The notes below the pieces were generated by a model, which made no database searches, was not told the origin of the DNA, and saw nothing but the letters and a program-made list of their open reading frames with translations. A stretch of 64,000 nt of DNA from Pinus tabuliformis (Eukaryota > Streptophyta > Pinopsida > Pinales > Pinaceae): positions 1,284,628,277 through 1,284,692,276 of the forward strand of contig CM062818.1 of NCBI GenBank assembly GCA_031772625.1, written 5' to 3'. Positions within the stretch are counted from its first letter, which is position 1. Every line of letters starts with the position of its first letter. Positions 45,484 through 56,219 of the stretch are shown here, piece after piece. The translations under genes and the position numbers were made by a program.

Positions 45484-46903
45484 TTATGGAACCACCACTC
45501 CGTTTGAGTTATCTGCAGACTCCCCATATTGGGAACGCTCAACTCTCTCCGATGCCGATTGGACCTGCAACTAAACCTCGTTAGCTCATTCATTTTCTTA
45601 TCTATTTTCTATAAATGTTCAGGAAGTGAAAATGCAACAAACCTCTTTGTTCCAATTAGTACGTGCTGTAAGAATAATGAGTACTAACGTCTGCAGTGCC
45701 ACTCCCAGGATTAATCCCCACCAGATTCCCTGCCATTGCCAATGTCAGAAAGAAACATACTACAATATACTCAGAAACAGGATAAGGTTATTCCTCTGTT
45801 ATCTTTTAATTTTGCATCTTTGAGCATGGACAATCTAATTATATTGAAAAAAACAAATAAAAGTAGAAAAAGCTAGCTATGTATTTCAAATAATTACATC
45901 GATTCCAAGACTGGTCTTCAATCCTAAAGCAATTCCAACTGGTAAGCCAACAAGATAGTATGTCACTAAATTCACATATGCCACCACAGCTTGCCATCCA
46001 CATCCAATTGCCACCCCTGCAATCACAATACCTTTATGATGTCAACGAAAATATAACCTAAATATTGCAAACATCAACTACCAGCTTTCTGCTGCAAATA
46101 AATTGTTGATACTGAAAATTCCAACCTGAGAGAATAGGTTGGGTGCCATTCAAGAGAACAGATATTGCAAGTAGAGGTATCAATGCATAGACTGCGCGTA
46201 TAACCACAGTGGTGCTTGTGAATGCCATGTCGAGTTCTTTCTTCAGTATCAGAATCCCAATGGCAAGTATGACACTTATTATGAAGCAAGTGACCACCAC
46301 AACTATAACTGAAAATCTTGCAGTTTTAGGTCTCCTGGCTCCCACCTCATTACCCACTCTTATACTGCAAATAATATAAATACCACAATAAAGAAAACCA
46401 ATTTCTAGATACAGCAAATGGGAAAAAAAAGGTATACCATGCTATATAAAACCGCTGAATTTATGTGAATTGCAGTTTTGCCCAATATTGGAGAATCCTA
46501 CCTCCAGGAGAGGGGTCAATTGTTTGACCCCTCTGGCGATGGTTAGATTTAAAGATATTCCCAAAATCTGCAATAGCCATAAAAATGCCCCAATAAAACA
46601 ATATATTACTATAAATCATAAATGTATACCTTGCAGCTGTACTGAGACCCAACATTGCCATCAACTCCCAGTTGTAATAATTCATGCTGCATATATGTTC
46701 AAAACCTGGCACGTTAGAGATATATTAACTGGCATAGCTATCTAACAAAGTTGGGACAATGCATAGGCATGGAGCTTGTATTTGGCTTTAAATTAGTTAG
46801 CTTTAAATGGGAAAGTCTCATACCAAACAGAAATGGAATCCAGAGCGACCTCTACATTTGTCAGCCAACCCGATACAGGCACCAATACTTCAATGTACCA
46901 TAT
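45484..46903 (-). pseudogene. MATE transporter C-terminal exons, copy B1
   Basis: Exons at 46824-~46903, 46630-46686, 46126-46364, 45898-46016, 45643-45729 and 45484-45564, the same phases as copy A1 and the same stop. Small residue changes are seen, such as GNEVGARR for GNELGARR. The 5' half is missing here too. Confidence 0.85.
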
Positions 46904-47102
46904 TTACAAACTGCAAAATCAGGTGTGGAACAAAACAAAACTTGTCAAAACAGGCTAAGCTATTATGTAAACACCCAGATATAAGGATAAGTTTATTCCT
47001 CTGTTATCTTTTAATTTTGCATCTTTGAGCATGGACAATCTAATTATATTGAAAAAAATAAATAAAAGTAGAAAAAGCTAGCTATGTATTTCAAATAATT
47101 AC

Positions 47103-47891
47103 ATCGATTCCAAGACTGGTCTTCAATCCTAAAGTAATTCCAACTGGTAAGCCAACAAGATAGTATGTCACTAAATTCACATATGCCACCACAGCTTGCC
47201 ATCCACATCCAATTGCCACCCCTGCAATCACAATACCTTTATGATGTCAACGAAAATATAACCTAAATATAGCAAACATCAACTACCAGCTTTCTGCTGC
47301 AAATAAATTGTTGATACTGAAAATTCCAACCTGAGAGAATAGGTTGGGTGCCATTCAAGAGAACAGATATTGCAAGTAGAGGTATCAATGCATAGACTGC
47401 GCGTATAACCACAGTGGTGCTTGTGAATGCCATGGCGAGTTCTTTCTTCAGTATCAGAATCCCAATGGCAAGTATGACACTTATTATGAAGCAAGTGACC
47501 ACCACAACTATAACTGAAAATCTTGCAGTTTTAGGTCTCCTGGCTCCCAGCTCATTACCCACTCTTATACTGCAAATAATATAAATACCACAATAAAGAA
47601 AACCAATTTCTAGATACAGCAAATGGGAAAAAAAAGGTATACCATGCTATATAAAACCACTGAATTTATGTGAATTGCAGTTTTGCCCAATATTGGAGAA
47701 TCCTACCTCCAGGAGAGGGGTCAATTGTTTGACCCCTCTGGCGATGGTCAGATTTAAAGATATTCCCAAAATCTGCAATAGCCATAAAAATGCCCCAATA
47801 AAACAATATATTACTATAAATCATAAATGTATACCTTGCAGCTGTACTGAGACCCAACATTGCCATCAACTCCCAGTTGTAATAATTCATG
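47103..47891 (-). pseudogene. MATE exon fragment set, copy B2 (three exons)
   Basis: Exons at 47835-47891, 47331-47569 and 47103-47221, equivalent to copy A2. Upstream DNA is cut off at about 47980 by unrelated sequence. No N-terminal MATE exon was found between here and 53 kb. Confidence 0.85.
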
Positions 47892-47984
47892 CTGCATATA
47901 TGTTCAAAACCTGGCACGTTAGAGATATATTAACTGGCATAGCTATCTAACAAAGTTGGGACAATGCATAGGCATGGAGCTTGT

Positions 47985-48643
47985 ATTTTCCATCTCAATA
48001 AATGTTTTCATGTTGTCTGTGTTTTTTCTAGAAAATAATGCTTTCATTAACCATGAATATTTTCTTCATGGATATGAATTAGATTTAAATTAATGAAAAT
48101 TTACAATGGCAGATTCCGGACACCGAAATATGGGTCAACATATGAAAATTTCCACTTTGGGGTCAAATGTGATGCCCGACTTCTTTTTTGCCTTCGACAA
48201 CAAAATTTTTTCAGACCGCAAGCTACTGATAGAGGTTATGCCAGATTTACAAAGAACAGTCATATGGTATTATTTTTCAATTTCATAATCAGATTTCCCT
48301 AACAAAAGAGAAATCAAGTACTTTGTAGAAGATAATTGTTCGGGTTTTCCCATTTGTGGGGTTTTGTCCTAGCGTGGAGCCTATATCTTGTGTTTATTAT
48401 CTCTTGTGATCTTCATGCTTATATTTTGGCAATTGTTTGATGAAGAAAAAGAACACAGAATTTAAAAAGAAGCCAACAAAATTCACAAGTAATTATCAAG
48501 TAAGGAAAATCAACCTTCATCTACAATTTCCTTGATTTTCCAACATGGTTTGAGAGCTAAGGTTACTGGAAGATGGTTTGAAGATAGCATTATTTTCTAG
48601 AAAAAACACAGACAACATGAAAACATTTATTGAGATGGAAAAT
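47985..48643. repeat. Perfect 57-bp inverted repeat (47985-48041 and 48587-48643) around a 545-bp spacer
   Basis: The left arm reads ATTTTCCATCTCAATAAATG at its start and ends ATAATGC; the right arm is its exact reverse complement. The spacer holds a BTB-like fragment and a piece ending with GGTTTGAGAGCTAAGG, which faintly resembles a retroelement primer-site area. No obvious target-site duplication flanks the arms. The right-arm sequence recurs in diverged form at about 49828-49871, in the same orientation as the right arm. Confidence 0.9.
48105..48288 (+). pseudogene. BTB/POZ (POB1/LRB-like) N-terminal fragment, plus-strand copy
   Basis: One frame reads MPDFFFAFDNKIFSDRKLLI and then EVM. 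This resembles the DFxFAFNxxNFSDRxLRIEI motif just before the BTB domain of plant POB1/LRB proteins, which are adaptors of CUL3 ubiquitin ligases. Only this short piece is present and no BTB domain follows. An inverted relative lies at 49590-49750. Assignment rests on the motif alone. Confidence 0.45.
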
Positions 48644-49060
48644 CATGTAGAGACAAGAATCACACTCGCCCGGCAAATTAAATAGGATCTATTGTAATTG
48701 TAAACTCACCATATTGAATCTGTACCTTCTATATTAAAAGCTGATTATTTGTGTTTATTTATCACTGTATTTGAAGCTACAGAAAAAGCATTGGGATGTG
48801 ATGGCCCAACAGAGATTAAAATTACTAACAGGCTATAGCTTGTTCGTCCCACAGTATAATTTCTGCAGATTTTAATTTGGTGAGGCTGTGGCATGCTTAG
48901 GTATGGGGCAGGGATGAGATGTCCTGATTTATAGAAGCAGATTTTAAGCTGGTGAGGCTGTGGCATAGGTATGGGTAGGGATGAAATATGATTTATGGAA
49001 GCAGATTTCAAGTTGGTGAGGCTTTGGCATGCTTAGGCATACGGCAGGGATGAGATGTCA
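48598..49060. repeat. Diverged direct repeat, copy 1 (partner 49828-50245)
   Basis: Shared sequence includes AACATG-AAACATT-ATTGAGATGG, GGCAAATTAAATAGGATC, CTCACCATATTGAAT and a terminal set of units of about 65 bp (GATTTTAAGTTGGTGAGGCT and GTGGCATGCTTAGGTATGGG), three in each copy. Confidence 0.8.
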
Positions 49061-49258
49061 AGGAAAAATGGGGTTGTGAATAGAAATGTTGTAGATTACT
49101 TAGTTTGTGTGAGGTTTAGTCCCATAGATTATTAATTCAAATCTTAAGGAGAAGTGTTAAAAGGACCAAACCATTTTTACAAAAAAGAACAAACTGAACA
49201 GATAATGGAAATCAATTTCTAAGAAAAAGAAAGAAGAAACTGAGCAAATAATGGAAAT

Positions 49259-49260
<2 letters not shown>

Positions 49261-49346
<86 letters not shown>
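49261..49346. repeat. (AT)n microsatellite, 86 bp
   Basis: Uninterrupted AT dinucleotides. The minus-strand open frame across it is only a poly(Ile-Tyr) artefact. Confidence 0.97.
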
Positions 49347-49349
<3 letters not shown>

Positions 49350-49589
49350 AACTCTAGATTCTAGAAGCACCATTACCAACATGGCTAATTGCATCCTTAT
49401 TGTCTGCATGGAAAAGTGATGTAGAAAAAGATGATTAGAAGGTATAGTCCATTTAACAATTTAGCCAAATATATCACTGTGAAAGAATTTCAAAATTCAA
49501 ATTCTGATGTGTGATTTAAGGATGTGATCTGAAGTACTTGATTTCTCCTATGTTAGGGAAATTTATTATGTAATTGGAAAGAAATATCA

Positions 49590-49750
49590 TATGACTGTCT
49601 TTGTAAATATTGCATAAGCTCTATCGGCAGTTTGCGTTCTGAAAAAAATTTGTTGTTGAAGGCAAAAGAGAAGTCTGGCATCACTTTGAATCCAAGATTG
49701 GAATTTGTCATGTGTTGGTCCATCTCTCAGTGTCCAGAATATGCCATTGT
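49590..49750 (-). pseudogene. BTB/POZ (POB1/LRB-like) fragment, minus-strand copy
   Basis: Reverse complement of 49525-49828 aligns with 48030-48330 at about 80% by eye. In the matching frame it reads PDFSFAFNNKFFSERKLPIE. This copy stands directly before the second direct-repeat copy, while the plus-strand copy is flipped relative to its direct repeat. Confidence 0.45.
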
Positions 49751-49827
49751 AAACTTTAATTAATTTAAAGCTAAATGCAGATCCATGAAGAAAAATATTC
49801 CTGGTGAATGAAAACACTGTTTACTAG

Positions 49828-50245
49828 GAAAAACAAAGGCAACATGATAACATTCATTGAGATGGAAAATTCTCCTAAGAGAACAGAATCACATTAGCAA
49901 GGCAAATTAAATAGGATCACCATCTAATTTTATTTTAACTCACCATATTGAATATACACCTTTTTAAAAGCTGATTATTTATGTTTATTTATCATTGCAT
50001 TTGAAGCACCAGCAAACGTTTTGGGATGAGACGACCCAACTGAGATTAAAATTACCAACAGGCCATAGCTTGTTCATCTCACAGTTAAATTTCTGCAGAT
50101 TTTAAGTTGGTGAGGCTGTGGCATGCTTAGGTATGGGGCAGGGATGGGACATGATTTATAGAAGCAGATTTTAAGCTGGTGAGGCTTTGGCATGCTTAAG
50201 TATGGGGCGGGGATGAAATGTCATGATTTATTGAAGCCGATTTTA
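49828..50245. repeat. Diverged direct repeat, copy 2
   Basis: Partner of 48598-49060, ending with the same tandem units of about 65 bp. Confidence 0.8.
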
Positions 50246-50259
50246 AGTTGGTGAGCTCA

Positions 50260-52060
50260 CCTCCTAACTATCCTTAGGTGTGGAATTGTTAGTATGTCAG
50301 TTTCTCTCTCCACAAATGATGCAAAGAAGGCCCTTCAAGATGCCACATCCAGCCTTTAAAGGCCTCCCAAGCGCTCCTTTCCTCCACAAAACCAGTAAGT
50401 ACAATCTCTATGTATCCTCCAAAATGGGTAAGTGGACTTTCAAAGTTTTTTGTTGTAACATCCGTAGAACTCATGAACAAATTTGAAATTTCCAAAGGGG
50501 CCAACCCCAAGTCTCACATGCACAGGTCGGCCCAATTCATATTTAATAAACAGATCAGCCCAGTTAGATGATACAAACCTCAAAGGTCTAGAGAAACCAT
50601 CTGGATGAAAAGAACAGTTTACATAGATTACTAAGCATGGTCTAGTACAATGGTCACACTTTTGACTAACCATGATACATAATACAAATCATCACGATGA
50701 CACAACTGATCATGGAACCATGGGCTCTAACATTATCTAGAAATATGCATGAGATAGGCTCAGATGTTGGAACAAATTTAGCGAAGAAAGTACACTAAAG
50801 TGAAAATGAAAGGTAAAAGTGTTGAATTCCAGCATTCTGCAATTCAAATAAAACCCTCAATAGCGCGTAAAATAAGGGCCACTGTGAAATATTAAGCTTC
50901 TTTCCTCCTTCATTCAAACAGGAAAGCAATATATATGTCTCCATAAAGGATGAAACTTAAGGATCCTTTCATCAGCAGTAGTTTTTCTTCTAGTCAAAGC
51001 CCTAAAACCTTGTGATTCAGCCACTGGCCCATCAACTTATCAACCAAAAACTTTTGAACAAATAAAAGAGCCTTACTCCTGGGAAATGGAATAGTTATTT
51101 TCTTTGACACTTCTAATAACTTCATGAGGAAACATACTCTCTCTGGTTGATGAGCTCCATGCTGAAAAAAACAAGAATGGCTTGGACGATCTTACCAACA
51201 AAGTTTCCTCGCCAATGGAAGATATTTCAAGTACCAAACAGAAGCTTGCTATGCAACTTCTAGAGACAGTGATCCCAAATCTCTGCAGGGGAAACATTAT
51301 TACCAAAATTAATCCATAAATATCTGACAAACTTCACTTGCTTAATCCTTTCCCATGGCCTCACCAAACAGTCAAGGGTGACCTCATCTCCTACAATCTG
51401 GAAATCAGTTTTGAGATCACTCACTTATAACTGCACCCAAGGCTTTACCGAATTATTTTAGAAAAACCAGTGTTCCTTCAACAAAATCTGGTGTAAGCTG
51501 GGCAGAAGGAACAAAGTACTAATATCGTGTTTGCTAATAGAGCTCAACAACTCCACAAGATACCGACAGGACTCAATAGACCCATCTTTTGGGGGAATGC
51601 CGAAGATAAAAAACACCTCCTATATAACGAATATGCCAGTTTTAAAACTTGCAAATCAGGGGCATGCCAGTCAACATTCTGATGGCGGACAATCTTCCGC
51701 CTTAAGATAATATTTTTTGATAGCTTGGCATCACAATGATATAATTACAACAACAAGCACTGGATTTAAATTGCAGGCTGGTTTTTGCTACAGCCAAGAA
51801 TTAACTTGAAGGGCTTTGCAAATTTACCACGTTGCAGGACATGAATTTCAGTTACTAGTTTCAATAACAGTGTGCCTGGAAAACTTCCAGGACGACTTCA
51901 AAAGCAAAATGAATTCACACAGGCATGATGGGCATTAACCACAAAACAATTTGTCGCAATTCATTGTAAAGCTGATGGGCATTACAACATTATTGTGGAA
52001 CAAAAAAATTTCATATATAAATAAACATCCAAAGACTAAGAAAGAAGCCATGAACAAACT
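50260..52060. other. Intergenic DNA without a supported gene
   Basis: Open frames on both strands are short and show no known motif. Minus-strand DNA at about 51060-51660 has a coding-like texture and may be a decayed LINE or host-gene remnant, but I cannot name it. Confidence 0.6.
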
Positions 52061-52187
52061 TGCCTGGAGCGATCACCTCTGTCACGGCGAAACTTGCAGG
52101 TAATCTTCAGGGCGTCAGGGATTTAGGGTAAAAATTGACCACGTGATGAAAGCTACCTGCAGCGAGTTGGCAGCAGGGGTCAAAACC

Positions 52188-52490
52188 CTAGCTGTAGTGG
52201 AGAAAGCCGCCTCTCTTCATAACCAAAAAAGACGCAGCAGCAATACTTGCATTCAACAGACCGATGGATAGAATGAATGAAAAGAAAATGAACACAGAAA
52301 TAGCGATCACCTCTGTCACAGGTAAAAATGGGCTGATGAACTTTTCCTTGCGCTTGCAAAATGTGAGGACTGTCTTCAGGGCGTCAGGCTGTCGAACAAA
52401 CTGGAAAACAAACCGTGAATCACAGACTGCTCTAACATCCAAAGGAACCCCAGAACAGTTAGACGACGCCGCCATTCCCTCGCAGAACAT
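52188..52490 (-). CDS. Possible first exon of a small gene, unrecognised
   Basis: A 100-codon minus-strand frame. From the second Met it reads MAASSNCSGVPLDVRAVCDS and then a stretch ending FCKRKEKFISPFLP. A GT at the following GTGACAGAG or the next GTGATC could end an exon of about 57 codons; beyond it the frame is hydrophobic and may be intron. A partial repeat of the exon (CAGGGCGTCAGG, AGCGATCACCTCTGTCAC) occurs at about 52070-52130. Two G-boxes lie upstream. No family was recognised and no later exon found. Confidence 0.35.
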   Translation of the reverse strand: MFCEGMAASSNCSGVPLDVRAVCDSRFVFQFVRQPDALKTVLTFCKRKEKFISPFLPVTEVIAISVFIFFSFILSIGLLNASIAAASFLVMKRGGFLHYS

Positions 52491-52574
52491 AAATATCCAC
52501 GACGCCTGTTCCGCTCTATTTTGACGCCACTCCCTCGCAGAACCGTCCCGCTCTACTTGTCACACGAGACTGAA

Positions 52575-52668
52575 AAACCCCTGGTTTTGCCATGCGGAAT
52601 CCGATGCCACGTGTCAGTCTGAGGGCCTCGTTTTGCCATTCGGAATCCGATGCCACGTGTCAGGCTGA
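52575..52668 (-). promoter_or_regulatory. Tandem 46-bp promoter-like repeat with two G-boxes
   Basis: GTTTTGCCAT-CGGAATCCGA followed by TGCCACGTGTCAG occurs twice. CACGTG lies at 52608-52613 and 52654-52659. CCACGTGTC matches the G-box/ABRE core bound by plant bZIP and bHLH factors. The position fits the upstream side of the minus-strand frame at 52188-52490. Confidence 0.45.
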
Positions 52669-52699
52669 GGGACAAAGGGACGACGAAAGTCCCTTTCAA

Positions 52700-53400
52700 A
52701 GGAAGGCCTATCGGCCTAATTACTTTATTTTTATTTAAATATTAAAAAATTCAAGCGAAATATTAAAAAAAATTAATTAATTACAGATGAAATAGATTTT
52801 TTAAATGTTTAATATAATTTTGAGTAATGTTGTAATTTTTTTATATTTTCGAATGTATAAATATATTTAGTACCATGAAAAATCTAAAAAACACTGGAAT
52901 CAATTAAACAGTTTATTTTCAAATAATTCAAAATTTATGTAGATTTTGTTTAAAATTAACTAGAAAAAATAGTGAAAAAAATCATTTCCTCTGTTAATTA
53001 GATTTATTGACTTATAATGGGGTACTTAAATATTGAATATTATTTTATTTATAAAAAAAAACTAATAGATTCATTAAGCTACTTTTTGGATTTTCCACGA
53101 ATTTTGTGGAAAAATCTAAGGTGAAATTTAATTTGTGTTATTTACACAGATTTTTTTACTATATATGGATTCAGCCCCTTGAAAATTTGAGGTGAAATCT
53201 TAATTTGTGTTATTTAAATTGGTTTTTTACTATATATTTAGATTCGGTACTTTGAAAAATCTTTAGACATTTCCCATCAAACTTATGATTTCAATAAATT
53301 CCAATAAATTTTAGAAAAATTAGACCCAACCAAAAAAATTTCCAAAAAATCACGCTTCAAATTATTGTATGGTGATTAATTCTTACTCTACCATAGTGTG
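52700..53400. other. AT-rich intergenic stretch
   Basis: Low GC, no gene. Two diverged copies of a TTTGTGTTATTTA...TTTTTTACTATATAT segment occur at about 53130-53180 and 53200-53245. Confidence 0.75.
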
Positions 53401-55260
53401 AACAAACGCAAAGGTAAAATCGTGGGAAGCACAGTCATCGGAAGCAGGACAGCCTACGCCGGCGTCGTCGTTGTCGGCATAACTGTTAACACCGACCGTC
53501 ACCAATGGTCGGAATATACATTACTCATTTAGCTAGAGTTGTATGAATGACTGACTTTTTAATGCCCTTGGATTAAGTAGCAACTCAGCTAATCTTTTCA
53601 ATTACGAGGCCGTTGGATTGCAGAAGCTGAGAATAGAAAAGAGAGTAGAGCGACAAGAATGCCCTGCGGTAGGGGCGATGACCATGAAGATGAAACCACT
53701 AATCATGAGCCTGTTACTCGCCCTAAGTGTGCCTATGCGTATGCTTCTCTCAGTGCCTGATCCGTACACCAATATTGTTTCAAGTTATTGCGGGAATGGT
53801 AGTGAATATAGGAACGGTAGCGCCTTCCAGCGTAATCTAAACGAGGTTCTGCAAAGACTGGTGACGGATATTTATTACAGCGCATTCGATTTTTCTAGTG
53901 TTGGTGATGTGGGATTCAACAGTGCTGTTTACGGGCTTGTCCAGTGTAGAGAAGATTTAGGTCCCTCTGATCGTCAACGCTGCGTAACTACAGCGAAGAC
54001 ACGGCTCCTTCAGGGATGCAGTGGCCCTTATGGATACATTCAACTAAACGGCTGCCTCTTACGTTACGACAATCATTACTTTTACCACGAATCTAGGGAC
54101 AGACCAGGGACTTTTACTGCTCAAGTTTGGTCTTATTGTGGAAAGAACGAAAATACAAATGGTATCGTCTTCCAGCAAAGTCTAAACAAAGTTTTGGAAT
54201 CATTGGTGGAGAACGCTAATCCCACAGGATTCAATACTTCCAGTGTTGCTGAGGGGGCAAACAACAATAGTGCGGTTTGTGGGATAGTCCAGTGCAGGGG
54301 AGATTTAGGTTCCTCCGCTTGCAAACAGTGCGCATTGACGGCCAAAGAAATTATTGTTGACCAATGCCACAATACTTCTGGGGTCATTCACCTAGACGGC
54401 TGCTTCTTACGCTACGGCAATAATGGTATTTACGACTATCTGGAGAATATGCAGATTACCCCATCGGAGGTTCTTTGCAACAGTGGGAAGAGCAATCAAC
54501 CACAAGTGTTCAAAAAAACTGTGAAGGTCCTGCTCTCAAATATTATCACTGAAGCCCTGCGGACTCCCAAATTTTTCGCTGCAAATTTAGTGGGTGTGCC
54601 TCCAAATTTAACAGGGCATATCTACGGCTTAGCGCAGTGTTGGGGACATCTGTCCCAAACAAGCTGCAGATCATGCCTAACATCTGCCTTGGAATATATA
54701 TTCTTATGCCAAACTGGAGCTCTTGGGGCACAAATCGCGCGTGACAGATGCCATTTGCGATACGAGGCTTTTGAATTTTTCAACACTTCCGTTTTCTCCT
54801 CAACACCCCAAAGCGAAAGTCCTCGTTTGCCAGGTATCTTTCTCGTATAGGTATAATGATTGTGTAACGATTTTAACTTCGTGAACTAAAACATAGCCAA
54901 TTTACTGATATTTCCTTGGCAAATTCGCAGAAAGCAAAAATGGGAGCAATCTCTCGCCGAGAAAAGGCCTTCCAGCATCCAGTATTTTCTTTCACATAGT
55001 TTGCAATGATTAGGAATATATTATTTTATAAAGATTGCACTTTGGTGAATTAAGACACTATATACTGACATGTCATGATAACGTTTGCAGAATGCAAGAT
55101 TCTTGGTATAACACTGGGCTTAATAGTTGCTGTGATTGGATTAACTGCAACCATAGGCCTTTGGATGTGGTATTTCTCCGCTCACAGTCCGGACCAAATT
55201 TCTGGAACCAAAGGTCCTGAAATTGTTATTAATATTTCAGTGTTATGATCCAAGATGCGG

Positions 55261-55265
55261 CTGAA
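55261..55265. repeat. Target-site duplication CTGAA of the copia element, left copy
   Basis: CTGAA precedes the left LTR and recurs at 61555-61559 after the right LTR. CRK-1 intron 2 has a single CTGAA in GATGCGGCTGAATTG, which shows the empty site. Confidence 0.95.
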
Positions 55266-56219
55266 TGTTGGGTATTTTTAAATGGAGAAATACCAAAACC
55301 AACAAAATAAAAATTCACCACAGAGACAATACTCTGTTTCCTCTGTCCAGGATCTTTTGACAAGAACCTCTTAAAATCAAAATGACTCAGAAGACACCAT
55401 TACACAGTCACAAAGCATTTCTATTAATTAAAAATAAACATTCTGTTACATATTTCTTCCTCTGTTCAAAGAGGGAATCACAAAAATCTCTGCTGCACTC
55501 ATAGATTTTCCACTGCTGTGGATATTATAAAAACAACTCTCTATTTTTCAACAACAGCAAAATAAAACATTACATCCCTTTTATCTCGCGCACTGCTGTG
55601 CGTTTTGTGCTTACAGTAAGAAGAACAAACAAAAAAAAACTTACATGACACCGTGCGCATGCACCACTCACCAAAAAGAAACTACACACTACAGCACGTA
55701 GCCATGTTTTTAACATATGACAACGTATACAAAAAAAAACACATAAAAAAATATGAATCGTATGTCATATGGGACAATGCCCATAACCAAAATTAAAAGC
55801 ATGCCCATAACAATATTAAAAGCATGGGACGTATGCCCATCATAATATTAAAGGCCGCCACCAAAATCATGTAAAGGCATTTAAAAACCACGACGTTTTC
55901 ACCTACGGCGATCAACGGAACAAAGACAAAATTTGATGTGACGTGGGCGGACAGCATATTCTGGAAGTCAACGGCGGAGATCACGCGATCAAATCGCTGA
56001 GCCGATCCAACGTGGTTCGCACACCCTCCTCCGGCAAACCAAACGACTTTTACCGTCCGGGGAAAGTGGTTTTGGGGCGTTTGTACATGGGACGCGTGGC
56101 GGAGAGTGAATGTGTTCGGAGCCTCCTCCTGCTCGTACAGTCTTTGAGAATGGCGGTGCGGGGAGACCGGCCTGGTTTTCAAAAACCACCGCCGCGCTGT
56201 TCAAATTAACATTTTAACA
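55266..56219 (-). repeat. Left (3') LTR of the copia element
   Basis: Starts TGTTGGGTATTTTTAAATGG and ends TTTTAACA. A purine-rich tract (AAAGGGGAG on the minus strand, 56220-56228) lies just inside. Confidence 0.95.

Larger units (their letters stand above)
43251..47980. repeat. Tandem unit B (about 4.7 kb), near-identical to unit A
   Basis: Same order of parts at an offset of 4697 bases. Differences by eye are about 1% or less, so the duplication is recent. It ends where the MATE-side sequence GCTTGTATTT changes abruptly into the 57-bp inverted repeat (47985). Confidence 0.9.

Noticed and set aside
47985-48643. Simple MITE
   Set aside because: No target-site duplication is visible and the interior contains a gene fragment whose relative nearby is inverted. 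A rearrangement explains this at least as well, so the type is left open.
49212-49409. Minus-strand frame across the (AT)n tract
   Set aside because: It is a translation of a dinucleotide repeat (alternating Ile and Tyr) with no protein features.
51073-51330. LINE ORF1 (DUF4283-like) on the minus strand
   Set aside because: Texture is coding-like but no conserved motif could be pointed to.
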